Origin: Cephalotus follicularis
Lineage: Eukaryota; Streptophyta; Magnoliopsida; Oxalidales; Cephalotaceae
Assembly: GCA_001972305.1 (NCBI GenBank)
Contig: BDDD01000053.1
Location: forward strand, 442,266-506,265
Length of the DNA: 64,000 bases
Direction of reading: 5' to 3'
Made by a program: the position numbers and the translations under genes. The notes beneath the pieces are model-generated. The model saw only the letters and a list, made by a program, of their open reading frames with translations. It was not told the DNA's origin and did no database searches. Below are positions 55,859 to 64,000 of this stretch, one piece after another. Every line of letters begins with the position of its first letter. Position 1 is the stretch's first letter.

Positions 55859-55895
55859 AAATTTTGAGGACAAAATTTTTGTAAGGAGGGTAGAA
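55859..55895 (+). promoter_or_regulatory. A pre-PPT hairpin and polypurine tract
   Basis: Perfect 8-bp stem AAATTTTG/CAAAATTT with AGGA loop (55859-55878), then GTAAGGAGGGTAGAA next to the 3' LTR. The stem sequence differs from X, Y and C but pairing is kept. Confidence 0.82.
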
Positions 55896-57766
55896 TATAA
55901 CGACTGGAATATTTCCATTGGATTGTTGATTTGTTGGATTGTTATTTATTAAAGATTCGTTGTTTATATGTTGTTTGGTATCTTATTGGATTGAAATGTC
56001 AAACAGACAAGCATAACGGCTAGTTATCAGTGCAAATTAGTCCAAATGAAGAGATCGTTTCTTTTCCAGGAAGTTTCAGATCTTATTTTATTTTAATTAA
56101 GGGCATGTGTCATGTGAGGGAGTGATGACTCTAGATATTTATCAAGATTAGAATGATGAAGATCCAAGTGTCACCAAATTAGAGAAAGAGAACATCATCA
56201 CATGGGCAACTAGAATGCTAGGTGGCATGATTTTAATGGCAAGGCTTGGTGACTAATCCAAGGAGACTTGCTCCCCAAGCTTCAATCACATGGGGAAATA
56301 TCATCACATGGGCAACTAGAATGCTAGGTGGCATGATTTTAATGGAAAGGCTTGGTGAATAATCCAAGGAGACTTGCTCCCCAAGCTTCAATCACATAGG
56401 GAAATATCATCACATGGGCAACTAGAATGCTAGGTGGCATGATTTTAATGGAAAGACTTGGTGACTAATCCAAGGAGACTTGCACCCTAAGCTTCAATCA
56501 TCATTTATATATATGACCTTAGAATAATTGAGTTTTTCTGAATTCATTCAAGGAAAGAGAAGGAGATCAATCTCAAGGTAAGGAAAACTTATTCCTTCAT
56601 TCTAAAGTGTTAAACAATTTCCCTGATTTTTCCACTATTATGTAACAACTTGTTTTAATCATATCTTTCTCGTTTCTTAATTAAATTTCAAATGGTTGAC
56701 TGTTTTAGAAACTAAAAGTGTCCTCTATAACTTTTACATTTCATGTATTTCTAAATTCTGTTGATTTATGGACGAAATATTTTGTTGAAAGTTACTGCTC
56801 ATTTTCTGATTACATGCAGTACCAGCAACTTTAAAAATTCATTTCAGCTTCGTTACTCATCTAAAAATTATAAATTTTACCATTATGAAATATTTGAGAT
56901 GTTAGCTATAACTTTAATGTTTTATGTTTTCTCTGTAAATGAATGTTTCTATATGAAATATTAGTTTTAAAAATGTTGTACGATCCTGTTTTATGAATAT
57001 TTTGAGATGATCACTCAAAGTATTGAGAAATGATTTATGAACTACGAAAAGTTAACGAACTGAGATGAACAACTCTTGGATTGAGATCCAAAGAGGGATG
57101 ATGAAGTGCGTAGAGTGCTCACGGACATGCATGTGATGTAAGGATAGTAATTGAAGAGTGCACAATGCTCCGGTGAAGCATGGTTCAGTTAGGTTCTTTG
57201 AGTTTATATAACCCCTCAGTTATTTGAAAAGTTTTTGATTCATGAGATATGATCAGAAAAAGAAAGAAATGAAAATAAAGAAAATAAAAATGGATTTCAT
57301 GAAGTATTTATTATGTAAACCCTTACTGGGCTATTTGATCTCATTCCTTTCAATGTTTTGTTTTATAAAAAAAAATTTCCAGGAAATAGTTGAACATGGA
57401 ATTTTGAGCTTTAGAAGGAGTTCGTAAAAGAAGTTTTTGAAGCAATTATGTGATGTAGAAAATTTTTTATGATGTAACAAGTCAATAATTCCGTTGTGCA
57501 ATGTAATATGACATGTCATGTATAAATGTAAAGGCATTAGAAATGATTGTTATGGTATATGGTGTTTTCAAATGAGAGTATGATGTTTTGAAGTTTAGTG
57601 TTCAAAGTTATAAAACATATTTGAGGTTATGAGAAATTAATGGAAGATGTTAGCAATAAGCAAGATCGTTAAATGATTAAATGATTAAAGGTCACCCCCC
57701 CAGTAACGCACCGAATCCTTGAAGTTCACTTTAAGCATTTAGTGAACTCGGATCAGGGGCGTTATA
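55896..57766 (+). repeat. A 3' LTR
   Basis: 1871 bp from TATAACGACTGG to GGGGCGTTATA (both ends one base changed from TG and CA). Three units of about 106 bp at 56191-56505 against two in the 5' LTR. No GTCGAC motif at the place where the 5' LTR has one. Confidence 0.92.
56191..56505 (+). repeat. A 3' LTR tandem repeat, three copies
   Basis: Units start near 56191, 56297 and 56403. One more copy than in the 5' LTR, so the LTRs differ by a whole unit. Confidence 0.9.
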
Positions 57767-57803
57767 TCAGGACAGCAAGAAACACAGTCACTGTTATATT
57801 CCC
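57767..57803 (-). repeat. J 5' LTR, remainder right of A
   Basis: Thirty-seven bases between the A 3' LTR and the start of H. Orientation and content fit continuation of the J LTR, which then stops at H. Confidence 0.5.
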
Positions 57804-58987
57804 TGTTGGGTTTTGTCTAACAATCCTAGTTTTGATGAAAACAAAGCAGCTAACTTGTTTGTTGATGTGAAGAAATGATTAAACAAAACAAAACAAGAAT
57901 GTGCATAAATAGGACAGAGTGCCGACAGTTTGTATGTAAGCGGAAACACTTAAGGGAAAACCGACGAAGGTCTTAGTCAAAGCGTCAACAGTTGAAGTGT
58001 TTCAAAGAATGAACAAACTGCTTAAAGCACTAATGGTCTCATGGAAAGCGTTAGCGGTTTGGACCAAGGCATCAACGCTTAAAGAGCACATATCAGAGCT
58101 TTATTCCAGAGACTTGTAGAACCAATTAAGGAACTCAAAGTGGCGACGGTCATAAAGAAAGCATCAGCGGTTTCTCTAAGGCGTCAATGCTTAGAACAAA
58201 GAGTCAGCGGATTGAGCAAGAAATTCAAATTCATACACATAACGGTAACATAAGCGTCGACGCTAAGTGTTACTCTGTCGATGCTTTGCACGCTAAAAAC
58301 TTTCATTAAAGTCATTTTACAAATCCGTCTTTACAATAACAACTTCCAAGAAAACACCAACGGTTATATTACTTTTACAACGGCCATAAACTGAAGATAA
58401 CTATAAATTGAAGCCAAGAATCAAGATTAAAAATGAGACACTCACAAGAGAACAACTTGAAGTTCTTCATCAACTTAAAAAAAGACTTTCATCATCTTAG
58501 AAGAGAAGAACATCAAGAAGAGCAAAGCTTCCACTTTGAAATATATCAAAGCTTGTGTCAAGCACTTTATCATTTTCATATCACACCTTTGAGAGGTCAT
58601 TTGTGAACACAAAAACTTTCTTACAATCTTTGAGTGTAAAAAGGGGAGCGAACCCTTATTAGGATTATCACGGGGAGTGAACCAGGTGGGGTGTGAACCC
58701 TTGTAATGTGTTTCTTTGATTTGCACCCGTAACCCAAAATCAAAGGGTACTAGTAGGTTTCTAGTGGAATCTCAAGGAGGTCCTTGGGAAAAGTGGACGT
58801 AGGCAAGAGTTAGCAGAACCACAATAAACCGTGTTTGCAATCTCTCTAACCCTATCTCTCTTTACTTACTATTGTTTGCATCTTTAAATTATTGTTAAGT
58901 GTTCTTGAGTATTTTTTTTATTTTCATAGTTAATTTGTTTTTTCGCAATCCCCTTTATCTATTAAAGGTTTCCATATAGGACTTTCA
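57804..58987 (+). repeat. H 5' LTR
   Basis: 1184 bp, TGTTGGGTTTTG to GGACTTTCA. Carries decayed GCGTCGACGC-type copies from 57915 to 58285; pairs and triplets are 20-21 nt apart (58050/58071, 58163/58183/58203, 58256/58277). Confidence 0.82.
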
Positions 58988-58989
58988 GT

Positions 58990-59001
58990 TGGTATCAGAG
59001 A
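58990..59001 (+). other. H primer binding site (tRNA-iMet)
   Basis: TGGTATCAGAGA, 2 nt after the LTR end. Confidence 0.85.
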
Positions 59002-59042
59002 GATAGATTCATTATTCTTAATTGTTAGAATCTTAAAGATCC

Positions 59043-59407
59043 ATGGCAACTTCTATGAATCTAAATGTAGGATTGGAAGGTTATTCCATATCTAGACCTC
59101 CTTTCTTTGACGGAAGTAATTATAGTTTTTGGTGAACTAGAATGACCATTGTTTTACAATCCTTAGATTATCAATTGTGGCACATTATTGTTAATGGTCC
59201 TAAGATTCCCACAAAAATTATAGAAGGAGTAGTTTCCATAAAACCCGAAGATGAATTTGACAATAATGATTTTAGAATGCTTCAATTAAATTCAAAGGCT
59301 AACCATGTGTTATTTTGTGATATGGGTCCAAATGAGTTTAATCGTATTTCTTCATGTGATTCAGCTAATCAAATGTGGGACTTATTAGAAATTACATATA
59401 AAGGTAC
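59043..59407 (+). pseudogene. H gag N-terminal part
   Basis: Starts MATSMNLNVGLEGYSISRPP. Copia gag landmarks are FFDGSNYSFW, LDYQLWHIIVNGPKIP, LNSKANHVLFCDMGPNEFNR and SSCDSANQMWDLLEITYKGT. It ends where K begins. Confidence 0.88.
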
Positions 59408-60277
59408 TGTTGATGTAGAAATCCTTCCCTCAATAGTACCCCACGTGTAAGGGCTTGATTTGTTTAGGGAACGCTGTTTCAATGCTCCGAGAAGAAAGTT
59501 GAGGATAACTAGTGTGTGTTCTCCCTGCACAGAAAAGCAAACACGTTGAAGGTCCAGGAGGTTGTTCTCCCGGGGACACTCCGACGCTCAAGTTAGGCTT
59601 TGCACAGAGAAAACAAGGTTCTTCCAAAGGTCAAAATGGCTGACCTGAGATATATCTTTGATTCTGGTATTTATAGTGCTGATTTGTAACTGTTTGAGCT
59701 TGAAATGCGGAGGTGATAGCTGTCCCCTAGGGAAATGCCGAGGATCTCGGGATTTCCCTTATCTCTACCTGATTTGTCGCCACTTTCCTTATAGGTAGTT
59801 TATTATATCTCAACTTCCTTATTTGGAAGAGGTGAATCCCTAGAAAGTAGGAAAACTTAATGGCCTGATTCCATAAATGAAGAGGATATCCTCTGCAACG
59901 GGGCTGCCGAGGAGGCGAACCATGGTACTGCTGCCGAGGTGACGAGCCTCTCGCTTCTCTGTCACTTCAAGGTCTTCAACGTCTGGAAACTGTGCCTGGG
60001 ACACTGGGTTCTCTACCATACTACCGAGGAGGAGGTTTCATTTGATACGGCCGGAGAGGAGGTCCCCGGCACAGGTGTCTCGAGGGATGTCCTCGGCCCC
60101 ATAAACACTCATCGACTCTAGAGTCAGGTGAGGGTCTTTTCGCTTGCTTCTTTGACTCGCCTTACTAAGCCTCCTCTGATCCATGTCTATGTGAGCTTCA
60201 AAAAACCCCTTGAACACATGGCTTAATCCGAGGAGGACACGTGTCCTTCTTAGTATAAACAGATTTTCTCCATATCA
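59408..60277 (-). repeat. K 3' LTR
   Basis: On the minus strand TGATATGGAG to TACATCAACA, 870 bp. Contains TATAAATA on the minus strand (about 59667-59674) and the phrase GAGCGTCGGAGTG, which I associate with plant Gypsy LTRs. GC-rich words with GAGG and CCTC are frequent. The short plus-strand frame at 59939 is not supported. Confidence 0.65.
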
Positions 60278-60290
60278 TATGCCCCCCTAG
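60278..60290 (-). other. K polypurine tract
   Basis: CTAGGGGGGCATA on the minus strand, abutting the TG of the 3' LTR. Supports minus orientation. Confidence 0.6.
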
Positions 60291-60895
60291 TCCTTCTTCT
60301 CTGACCTTTGTCAGAGGAGGAGGATCAGAGCTGAGAGCCGTGGGTCAGGCTGGGTTCCTCTGCAGAGCTTTACACTAGCTTTTCCACGTGTGAATGAGCC
60401 GAGGTCTAAGGTATTGCTTTTGATGATCCTCTGACACAGGACTGAGCTCGCCTTAGCAGAGGATTGAAGCTTGTCTTTTGTTTGGATCTATCTCTTCCAG
60501 TAGGCCTCGTGTCGCGAGCCCAAATCATTTGCATTTAAGTTGCGTGTTGAAAATGACTTACACGTGGCATAAACTGAGCGTTTCCCGCCTCTGTCTCTTC
60601 GTCTCCCACGTCTGATTTGATGGTTCATTCCTCAGCCATTGGATCTGTACGATGTGAAGGGCCAAAATCCGAGCTACAAGTCTATAAAAGGTTATCTTTT
60701 ACTCAAAGAAAACCTTTCACTCCTTCAATCTCCAGTATTCGTATTGTCGTTGAGAGCTTCCCAAATTCGCAGTGCCTTCGAAACCTTGTTTCATCACTTT
60801 TTTATCAAAATTTTTGGTAAGTTTCCATCATCTTCTTGCTGTTCTAGGTTGTTCTAGGATTTCTTTAGCTATTTCTTCTTCTTCGTTTAAAGCTA
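60291..60895 (+). promoter_or_regulatory. Promoter region of the K antisense ORF
   Basis: TATAAAAG at 60683-60690 is followed by a CT-rich start region. A splice-donor-like GGTAAGTTTCC at 60816 lies in the presumed 5' UTR, with AG acceptor candidates up to 60892 just before the ATG. GAGG/CCTC words are dense upstream. No ORF in this stretch is convincing. Confidence 0.5.
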
Positions 60896-61357
60896 ATGGT
60901 TAGTCAAGAACAATCCAGTGGGTCTTATTCTTCTTCTCCCTTAGCGGTCGAACCCTTGCCCATGGTGGTTCCCACCGCCGAGAGACCACTTGGTGTTGAA
61001 GGTAGCCTGGGGGCTGCCGTGGGTGACCCTATTGCTCCCACCGTCGGGGCTAAACCCCCACCTTCCGAAAGTTGTTTCGTGGCGAGCACCCTTACTCATT
61101 TTGAGGTGAAAAAACTCTCCGAGAAGTATAACTTTCCTCGTGGGCTGACGTACGGCCTTCCCTCGGATCCTTGGATGCTTACCATGAGCAGAGAGGGCCT
61201 TTTTGTGATCTTTGAAGGGGCGCCCTCTCATGGCTTGAGGGTTCCAATTCCCTCCTTCGCCATCTTGGTCTTGGAACACTTTAGTCTTCATCCTTCACTT
61301 CTTCAACCTCAGCCTTGGAGCTTCATAGTCGGCTTCCTCATCAAATGCATTAAGTGA
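60896..61357 (+). CDS. K extra ORF, segment 1: Transposase_28-like (PF04195)
   Basis: 153 residues. A Ser/Pro/Val-rich start (about residues 1-60) is followed by KLSEKYNFPRGLTYGLPS, FVIFEGAPSHGLRVPIPSF and ILVLEHFSLHPSLLQPQPW ending FIVGFLIKC. This pattern matches the plant family named putative gypsy-type transposon (PF04195) from memory; no search was run. The biochemical role of the family is unknown. It is read opposite to the K element and has its own TATA box. It may be an element-borne extra ORF or a captured plant gene. Confidence 0.6.
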   Translation: MVSQEQSSGSYSSSPLAVEPLPMVVPTAERPLGVEGSLGAAVGDPIAPTVGAKPPPSESCFVASTLTHFEVKKLSEKYNFPRGLTYGLPSDPWMLTMSREGLFVIFEGAPSHGLRVPIPSFAILVLEHFSLHPSLLQPQPWSFIVGFLIKCIK

Positions 61358-61365
61358 GAGGTGGA

Positions 61366-61566
61366 AGTGACAGTGAATCTTTTCAAGAGTTCCACGTCCT
61401 CTCGGCTACGTCGAAGAAGAGTGGATACTTTTTCAAGTCCCGCTCTGGCGTAAAAAAGCTCCTCCTCAACCCTACCAAGTCCATTAAAAACTGGAGGAGG
61501 AGATATTTCTTGATAAAAGACTTCGAAGGGTTCACTCCCTCTCCCTGGTGGACACGACATCTCTGA
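61366..61566 (+). CDS. K extra ORF, segment 2
   Basis: Carries SFQEFHVLSATSKKSGYFF, then KKLLLNPTKSIKNWRRRYFL and IKDFEGF. This resembles the second half of PF04195 proteins (a glycine-tyrosine-phenylalanine step followed by KNWRRRYF). It lies just after segment 1. Whether the two are used together is not decided here. Confidence 0.5.
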   Translation, partial: SDSESFQEFHVLSATSKKSGYFFKSRSGVKKLLLNPTKSIKNWRRRYFLIKDFEGFTPSPWWTRHL

Positions 61567-61811
61567 ATAAGAGGTCCCGCTTGACCTCGACGGAGAAGAT
61601 AAGCTTCAATAAACTCCTGGCCCTTGATCCAGATGAGGTGAACTCCACCGTTCATGAGGATTGTCTACTCCAGGCAGGGCTGAGCATGGTCCTCGGCCAA
61701 GGATCACAAGTTGTATAAAGCCTTTGTCTCCTCCATTGTTTAGTTTGGTGTCATTTTCATTTTTCTTGTATTTTGAATCTCTGACTTTAATCTTCATGTT
61801 TTCTTTCAGCG

Positions 61812-62273
61812 ATGGCTCCTCGTCGTGACTTCTCTACCATTTTGAAGGCTACTGACAAGAGGAAGGTGCCCGCTGCAGGTGGGCCAAAACCTAAGGGAAA
61901 AAGCGTCGCAGCCGAGGGATCCGGGTCACAGACCAAGACTCCTCCACCCATTAGGGTGCCTTCTGTTGCTGCTGAGAAGAGGAGAGAGGTAGGGAAGAGG
62001 ACCGTAGACGAGACCTCTCCCGCCGACGAGCACGTTCCTATGATGAAGAAGAGCAGGAAGGGGAAGGGTGCTGAGGGAGCAAGAAAGGGGAAGGAGGTCG
62101 AGGATGTCGCTGCCCTTGGAGCGAGTTCTCAAGATCATATCATTATACCTCAGACTAGGGAGGCAGAGGACATGCTCAACGATTTTGAGGACATGGACTG
62201 CTCCAAACTACATTTGAATGCACCTGGGGTCCCTCAGGCGGTCAGTCGTCTGTCTTCTTTCCCTTGGAGATAG
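61812..62273 (+). CDS. K extra ORF, segment 3: basic low-complexity region
   Basis: Preceded by an acceptor-like TTTTCTTTCAG ending at 61809. Starts MAPRRDFSTILKATDKRKVP and is rich in Lys, Arg, Gly and Pro, with KKSRKGKGAEGARKGKE, a likely nuclear-localisation-type basic stretch. Ends in an acidic patch EAEDMLNDFEDMDC. No recognised domain. Confidence 0.45.
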   Translation: MAPRRDFSTILKATDKRKVPAAGGPKPKGKSVAAEGSGSQTKTPPPIRVPSVAAEKRREVGKRTVDETSPADEHVPMMKKSRKGKGAEGARKGKEVEDVAALGASSQDHIIIPQTREAEDMLNDFEDMDCSKLHLNAPGVPQAVSRLSSFPWR

Positions 62274-62463
62274 AGGCAGGGGAGAAATGGTCCAACGAGC
62301 AGTTGGTAACCCATTGTATTCGAATCAACTTGAGGGTACATAAATTCTTCCTCTGCTACCCCAATTTTTCTTGTGTCTTTTCTCTTCACACTTACTGACA
62401 TATATGCTCCTCTGACAGGCTCTGAACAACACTCAACTGCTGGTCGATAACTTCTCAGCTGTT

Positions 62464-63246
62464 GTGGCAAGGGACAGGGAGCTGAGGGCGAACATGGCAA
62501 CACTGGAGGAGACTGCCCGCTCCACCCAAGCCCAACTAAACGAGGTTCTCAAGGTTCAGGAGTCTTTGGTTGAGGAGAAGAAGCAAGCGATTGAGGATTT
62601 GGAGGAGGAAAAGGCCGATAGGAAGGAGCTGGAGGCAGAGCTGGACCGCACTAAGGAAAGGTGCCTGGATCTGGAAGCAAAACTTGAGTGCCAGCAGAGG
62701 AAGGACGAGGAACAGCTGAGGAGGGAACGACACAAAGCCGTGGCTGACTTCAAGTCCTCGGATGAATTCAAGGAGCTTATGAGATCCTCCGTGGAGGAGT
62801 TCAAGGCCTCAGATGAGTTTGAGGAGGCAGTGTTTGAGGAAGTGGCCGAGTACTTCCGTCGGGGCTTCTATGCCTGCAGGAACTGGATCTCCTCCCTTCA
62901 TCCCGATGTTCCTCTGGATGGAGTAGTATATGGTCCCTCGGCCAAAACATTTGACTTCTATCTAGAGGGAGTTGATGAGGAGGAAGAAAAGCTTCGTCTT
63001 GAATTGGAGGAGGGGGTCTCGTCTGCTATGGGAGATGACCTGACAATAATAATAACTGGTTCGCCAGACTTGGTTATCCCTCCCATGGATCCTGCCTTGG
63101 CCTCGGTCCCTGCATTGGACTCTTCCGTCATTCCTTCTTCTTCAACTCTCGTGGACCTTTCCTCTAGGCTTGAAGTTCCTCCTCTTCCCTCTGCCGAAGC
63201 TTTTATTGCTTCTCTGCCCGAGCACGAAGATGCTCCTGAACCCTAG
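62464..63246 (+). CDS. K extra ORF, segment 4: coiled-coil protein
   Basis: 260 residues. Residues about 8-110 form a strong coiled coil (VQESLVEEKKQAIEDLEEE, KELEAELDRTKERCLDLEAK). Then come two FKASDEFEE-like repeats and FRRGFYACRNWISSLHPDV, and an acidic and Ser/Pro-rich C-terminus. An acceptor-like CTCCTCTGACAG lies at about 62408-62419. Plant PF04195 proteins often have such a coiled-coil tail. Ends at a TAG followed by AT-rich sequence. Confidence 0.55.
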   Translation: MARDRELRANMATLEETARSTQAQLNEVLKVQESLVEEKKQAIEDLEEEKADRKELEAELDRTKERCLDLEAKLECQQRKDEEQLRRERHKAVADFKSSDEFKELMRSSVEEFKASDEFEEAVFEEVAEYFRRGFYACRNWISSLHPDVPLDGVVYGPSAKTFDFYLEGVDEEEEKLRLELEEGVSSAMGDDLTIIITGSPDLVIPPMDPALASVPALDSSVIPSSSTLVDLSSRLEVPPLPSAEAFIASLPEHEDAPEP

Positions 63247-63780
63247 TTTTTATTTGCTGCTTCGATTTTGTAATAGTTTACTTTAGTGAACTTGTAATTT
63301 TTCCAAACTATAAAAAAAGAAAGACTTTTTTGCATTCTCGGATTTTGCCTTTGATTAACTTTTTATATTGTATGCTTGAGCTCTGCGTATATGCTTGTGT
63401 TGACAATTCCCTTAGGAATTTTAACTTAGCCCAAGTCATTGACTCCTCGTATATGAAATTGCTTAAGCTTGGTAGTCCTCGTAGGACACTTTGTTTCAAA
63501 AGTGCTTAAGTAATTGTAACTTAGTCTTTATGAATTCTGTTGTATTCGTAGACTAAGTTCTTGGTCTGCTCGGACAAGTTCCTATGGGTTTGTCGAGCAG
63601 AGTATCGTCTGACCCATTAGGTTTTAGGATAGGTCGGTTGAGCTTGCAATCCACATGGGGGCACTTGCATTAAAGTGCATAGTCTGACGAGCTTGATCGT
63701 TGCGAGTTCCCATGGATTCGCCTTTCAAGTCACGATTTTAGGTCTGGTTGGTCAAGTTCCTATGGTGTTGCCGACCAGTG
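63247..63780. other. K region after the extra ORF, non-coding
   Basis: AT-rich sequence that looks like a 3' UTR (63250-63330), then GTTCCTATGG-type words repeated near 63579, 63697 and 63750 (TTCCTATGG, TTCCCATGG). No coding potential on either strand that I trust. Confidence 0.5.
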
Positions 63781-64000
63781 TTTGCTCCCTGGGGAGTCTT
63801 AGTGCTTCCTTGGAAGTCTTTTAGTGCTCCTCGGAAGGAGTCTTTGGGTGCTCCTCGGAAGGAGTCTTTGTTGATAAGTATATAGATGCTCCACGGAGGG
63901 AGTCTTTAGGGTGCTTCTCGGAAGGAGGCTTTTATGTGCTCCTCAGAAGGAGTATTTAGGGTGCTCCTCGGAAGGAGGCTTTTATGTGCTCCTCGGAGGG
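63781..64000. repeat. K tandem array with hairpin unit
   Basis: At least seven units of about 25-40 bp built on GTGCTCCTCGGAAGGAGTCTT. Each unit contains CTCCT-CGGA-AGGAG, a perfect 5-bp stem. The array continues past the window edge. Confidence 0.88.

Larger units (their letters stand above)
28873..57766 (+). mobile_element. A: Ty3/Gypsy chromovirus (Tekay-like), host of a large nest
   Basis: Complete in outline: 5' LTR (28873-29109 plus 46045-47575), primer site, leader ORF, gag, protease, RT, RNase H, integrase, chromodomain, hairpin, polypurine tract and 3' LTR (55896-57766). B sits in its 5' LTR and F between integrase and chromodomain. Flanking TTAGG and TCAGG are a probable duplication. 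LTR divergence is about 3% by eye outside a tandem-repeat difference. Pol is broken in several places, roughly six to ten. Without insertions the element is about 8.6 kb. Confidence 0.92.
57804..59407 (+). mobile_element. H: Ty1/Copia element, 5' part
   Basis: 5' LTR 57804-58987, primer site, and the N-terminal part of gag, then K is inserted at 59408. The remaining gag-pol would lie right of K, outside the window. The LTR start TGTTGGGTTTTGTCTAACAA and gag type are common in plant Copia; SIRE- or Tork-like is possible. Fossil, about one break in the part visible. Confidence 0.85.
59408..64000 (-). mobile_element. K: Gypsy element, probably Tat lineage, 3' part
   Basis: Minus-strand element: 3' LTR at 59408-60277, polypurine tract at 60278-60290, then a region with an ORF on the opposite (plus) strand and a tandem array running to the window edge. 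No pol is in view. Tat-lineage elements (for example maize Grande with its gene 23) are known to carry extra ORFs, some antisense, between pol and the 3' LTR, and tandem repeats in the same region; the layout fits. Orientation rests on the minus-strand TATA box and the C-rich plus-strand tract. Confidence 0.65.

Noticed and set aside
59939-60121. 60-residue frame in the K LTR
   Set aside because: Lies in the LTR, no domain, biased GAGG-rich composition.

Overview
The window is a stretch of nested LTR retrotransposons typical of intergenic, heterochromatic DNA in a large flowering-plant genome, probably a eudicot (species not identifiable from sequence alone). Support for a plant: Ty3/Gypsy chromoviruses with C-terminal chromodomains (Tekay/Del-like), Ty1/Copia pol with YVDD reverse transcriptase and ADPLTK RNase H, initiator-Met-tRNA primer sites (TGGTATCAGAGC), and an extra ORF resembling the plant family Transposase_28 (PF04195). 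I found no host gene, tRNA, rRNA or CRISPR array. All protein-coding material belongs to retroelements and nearly all of it is fossil.

Layout, left to right. W (1-1443, minus) is a Gypsy gag-protease fragment that meets X (from 1446, plus; RNase H, integrase, chromodomain, 3' LTR to 10419) head to head. Y (2908-7557) is a gag-only element with two LTRs, inserted in X with an AGATA duplication. A CA/AT/TG microsatellite separates X from Z (10507-13337, minus), a solo LTR of the X family with GGCTA duplications. Z sits inside L, another minus-strand LTR ending at 15258. M (15264-15640) is a Copia LTR fragment. I (about 15641-19999, plus) is a partial Gypsy element. J (from 20000, minus) is a Copia element holding the Copia solo LTR N (20858-23338).

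J's right LTR was split by A (28873-57766, plus), a chromovirus. Inside A's 5' LTR lies solo LTR B (29110-46044, CATGT duplication). B holds solo LTR D (31712-42057), which holds element C (32440-about 40476), and also solo LTR E (42576-45676, ATTGA duplication). A's pol holds solo LTR F (52366-55547, GGTTG duplication). Right of J come Copia element H (57804-59407) and K (59408 to beyond the window), apparently a minus-strand Tat-lineage Gypsy element carrying a promoter-bearing ORF on the opposite strand and a tandem array.

The most unusual signal is not a gene. Many of these unrelated LTRs or leaders carry clusters of short palindromes with a GTCGAC core. Two flavours occur, GCGTCGACGC and CAGTCGACTG. 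In most clusters the cores sit 20-22 nt apart while the intervening sequence varies. They occur in both Gypsy and Copia elements. In the related LTRs X and L the two flavours occupy corresponding positions. Two further structures are kept by compensatory change across elements: a hairpin just before the polypurine tract and a hairpin in the 3' half of the LTR. These three patterns are the best candidates for something undescribed.
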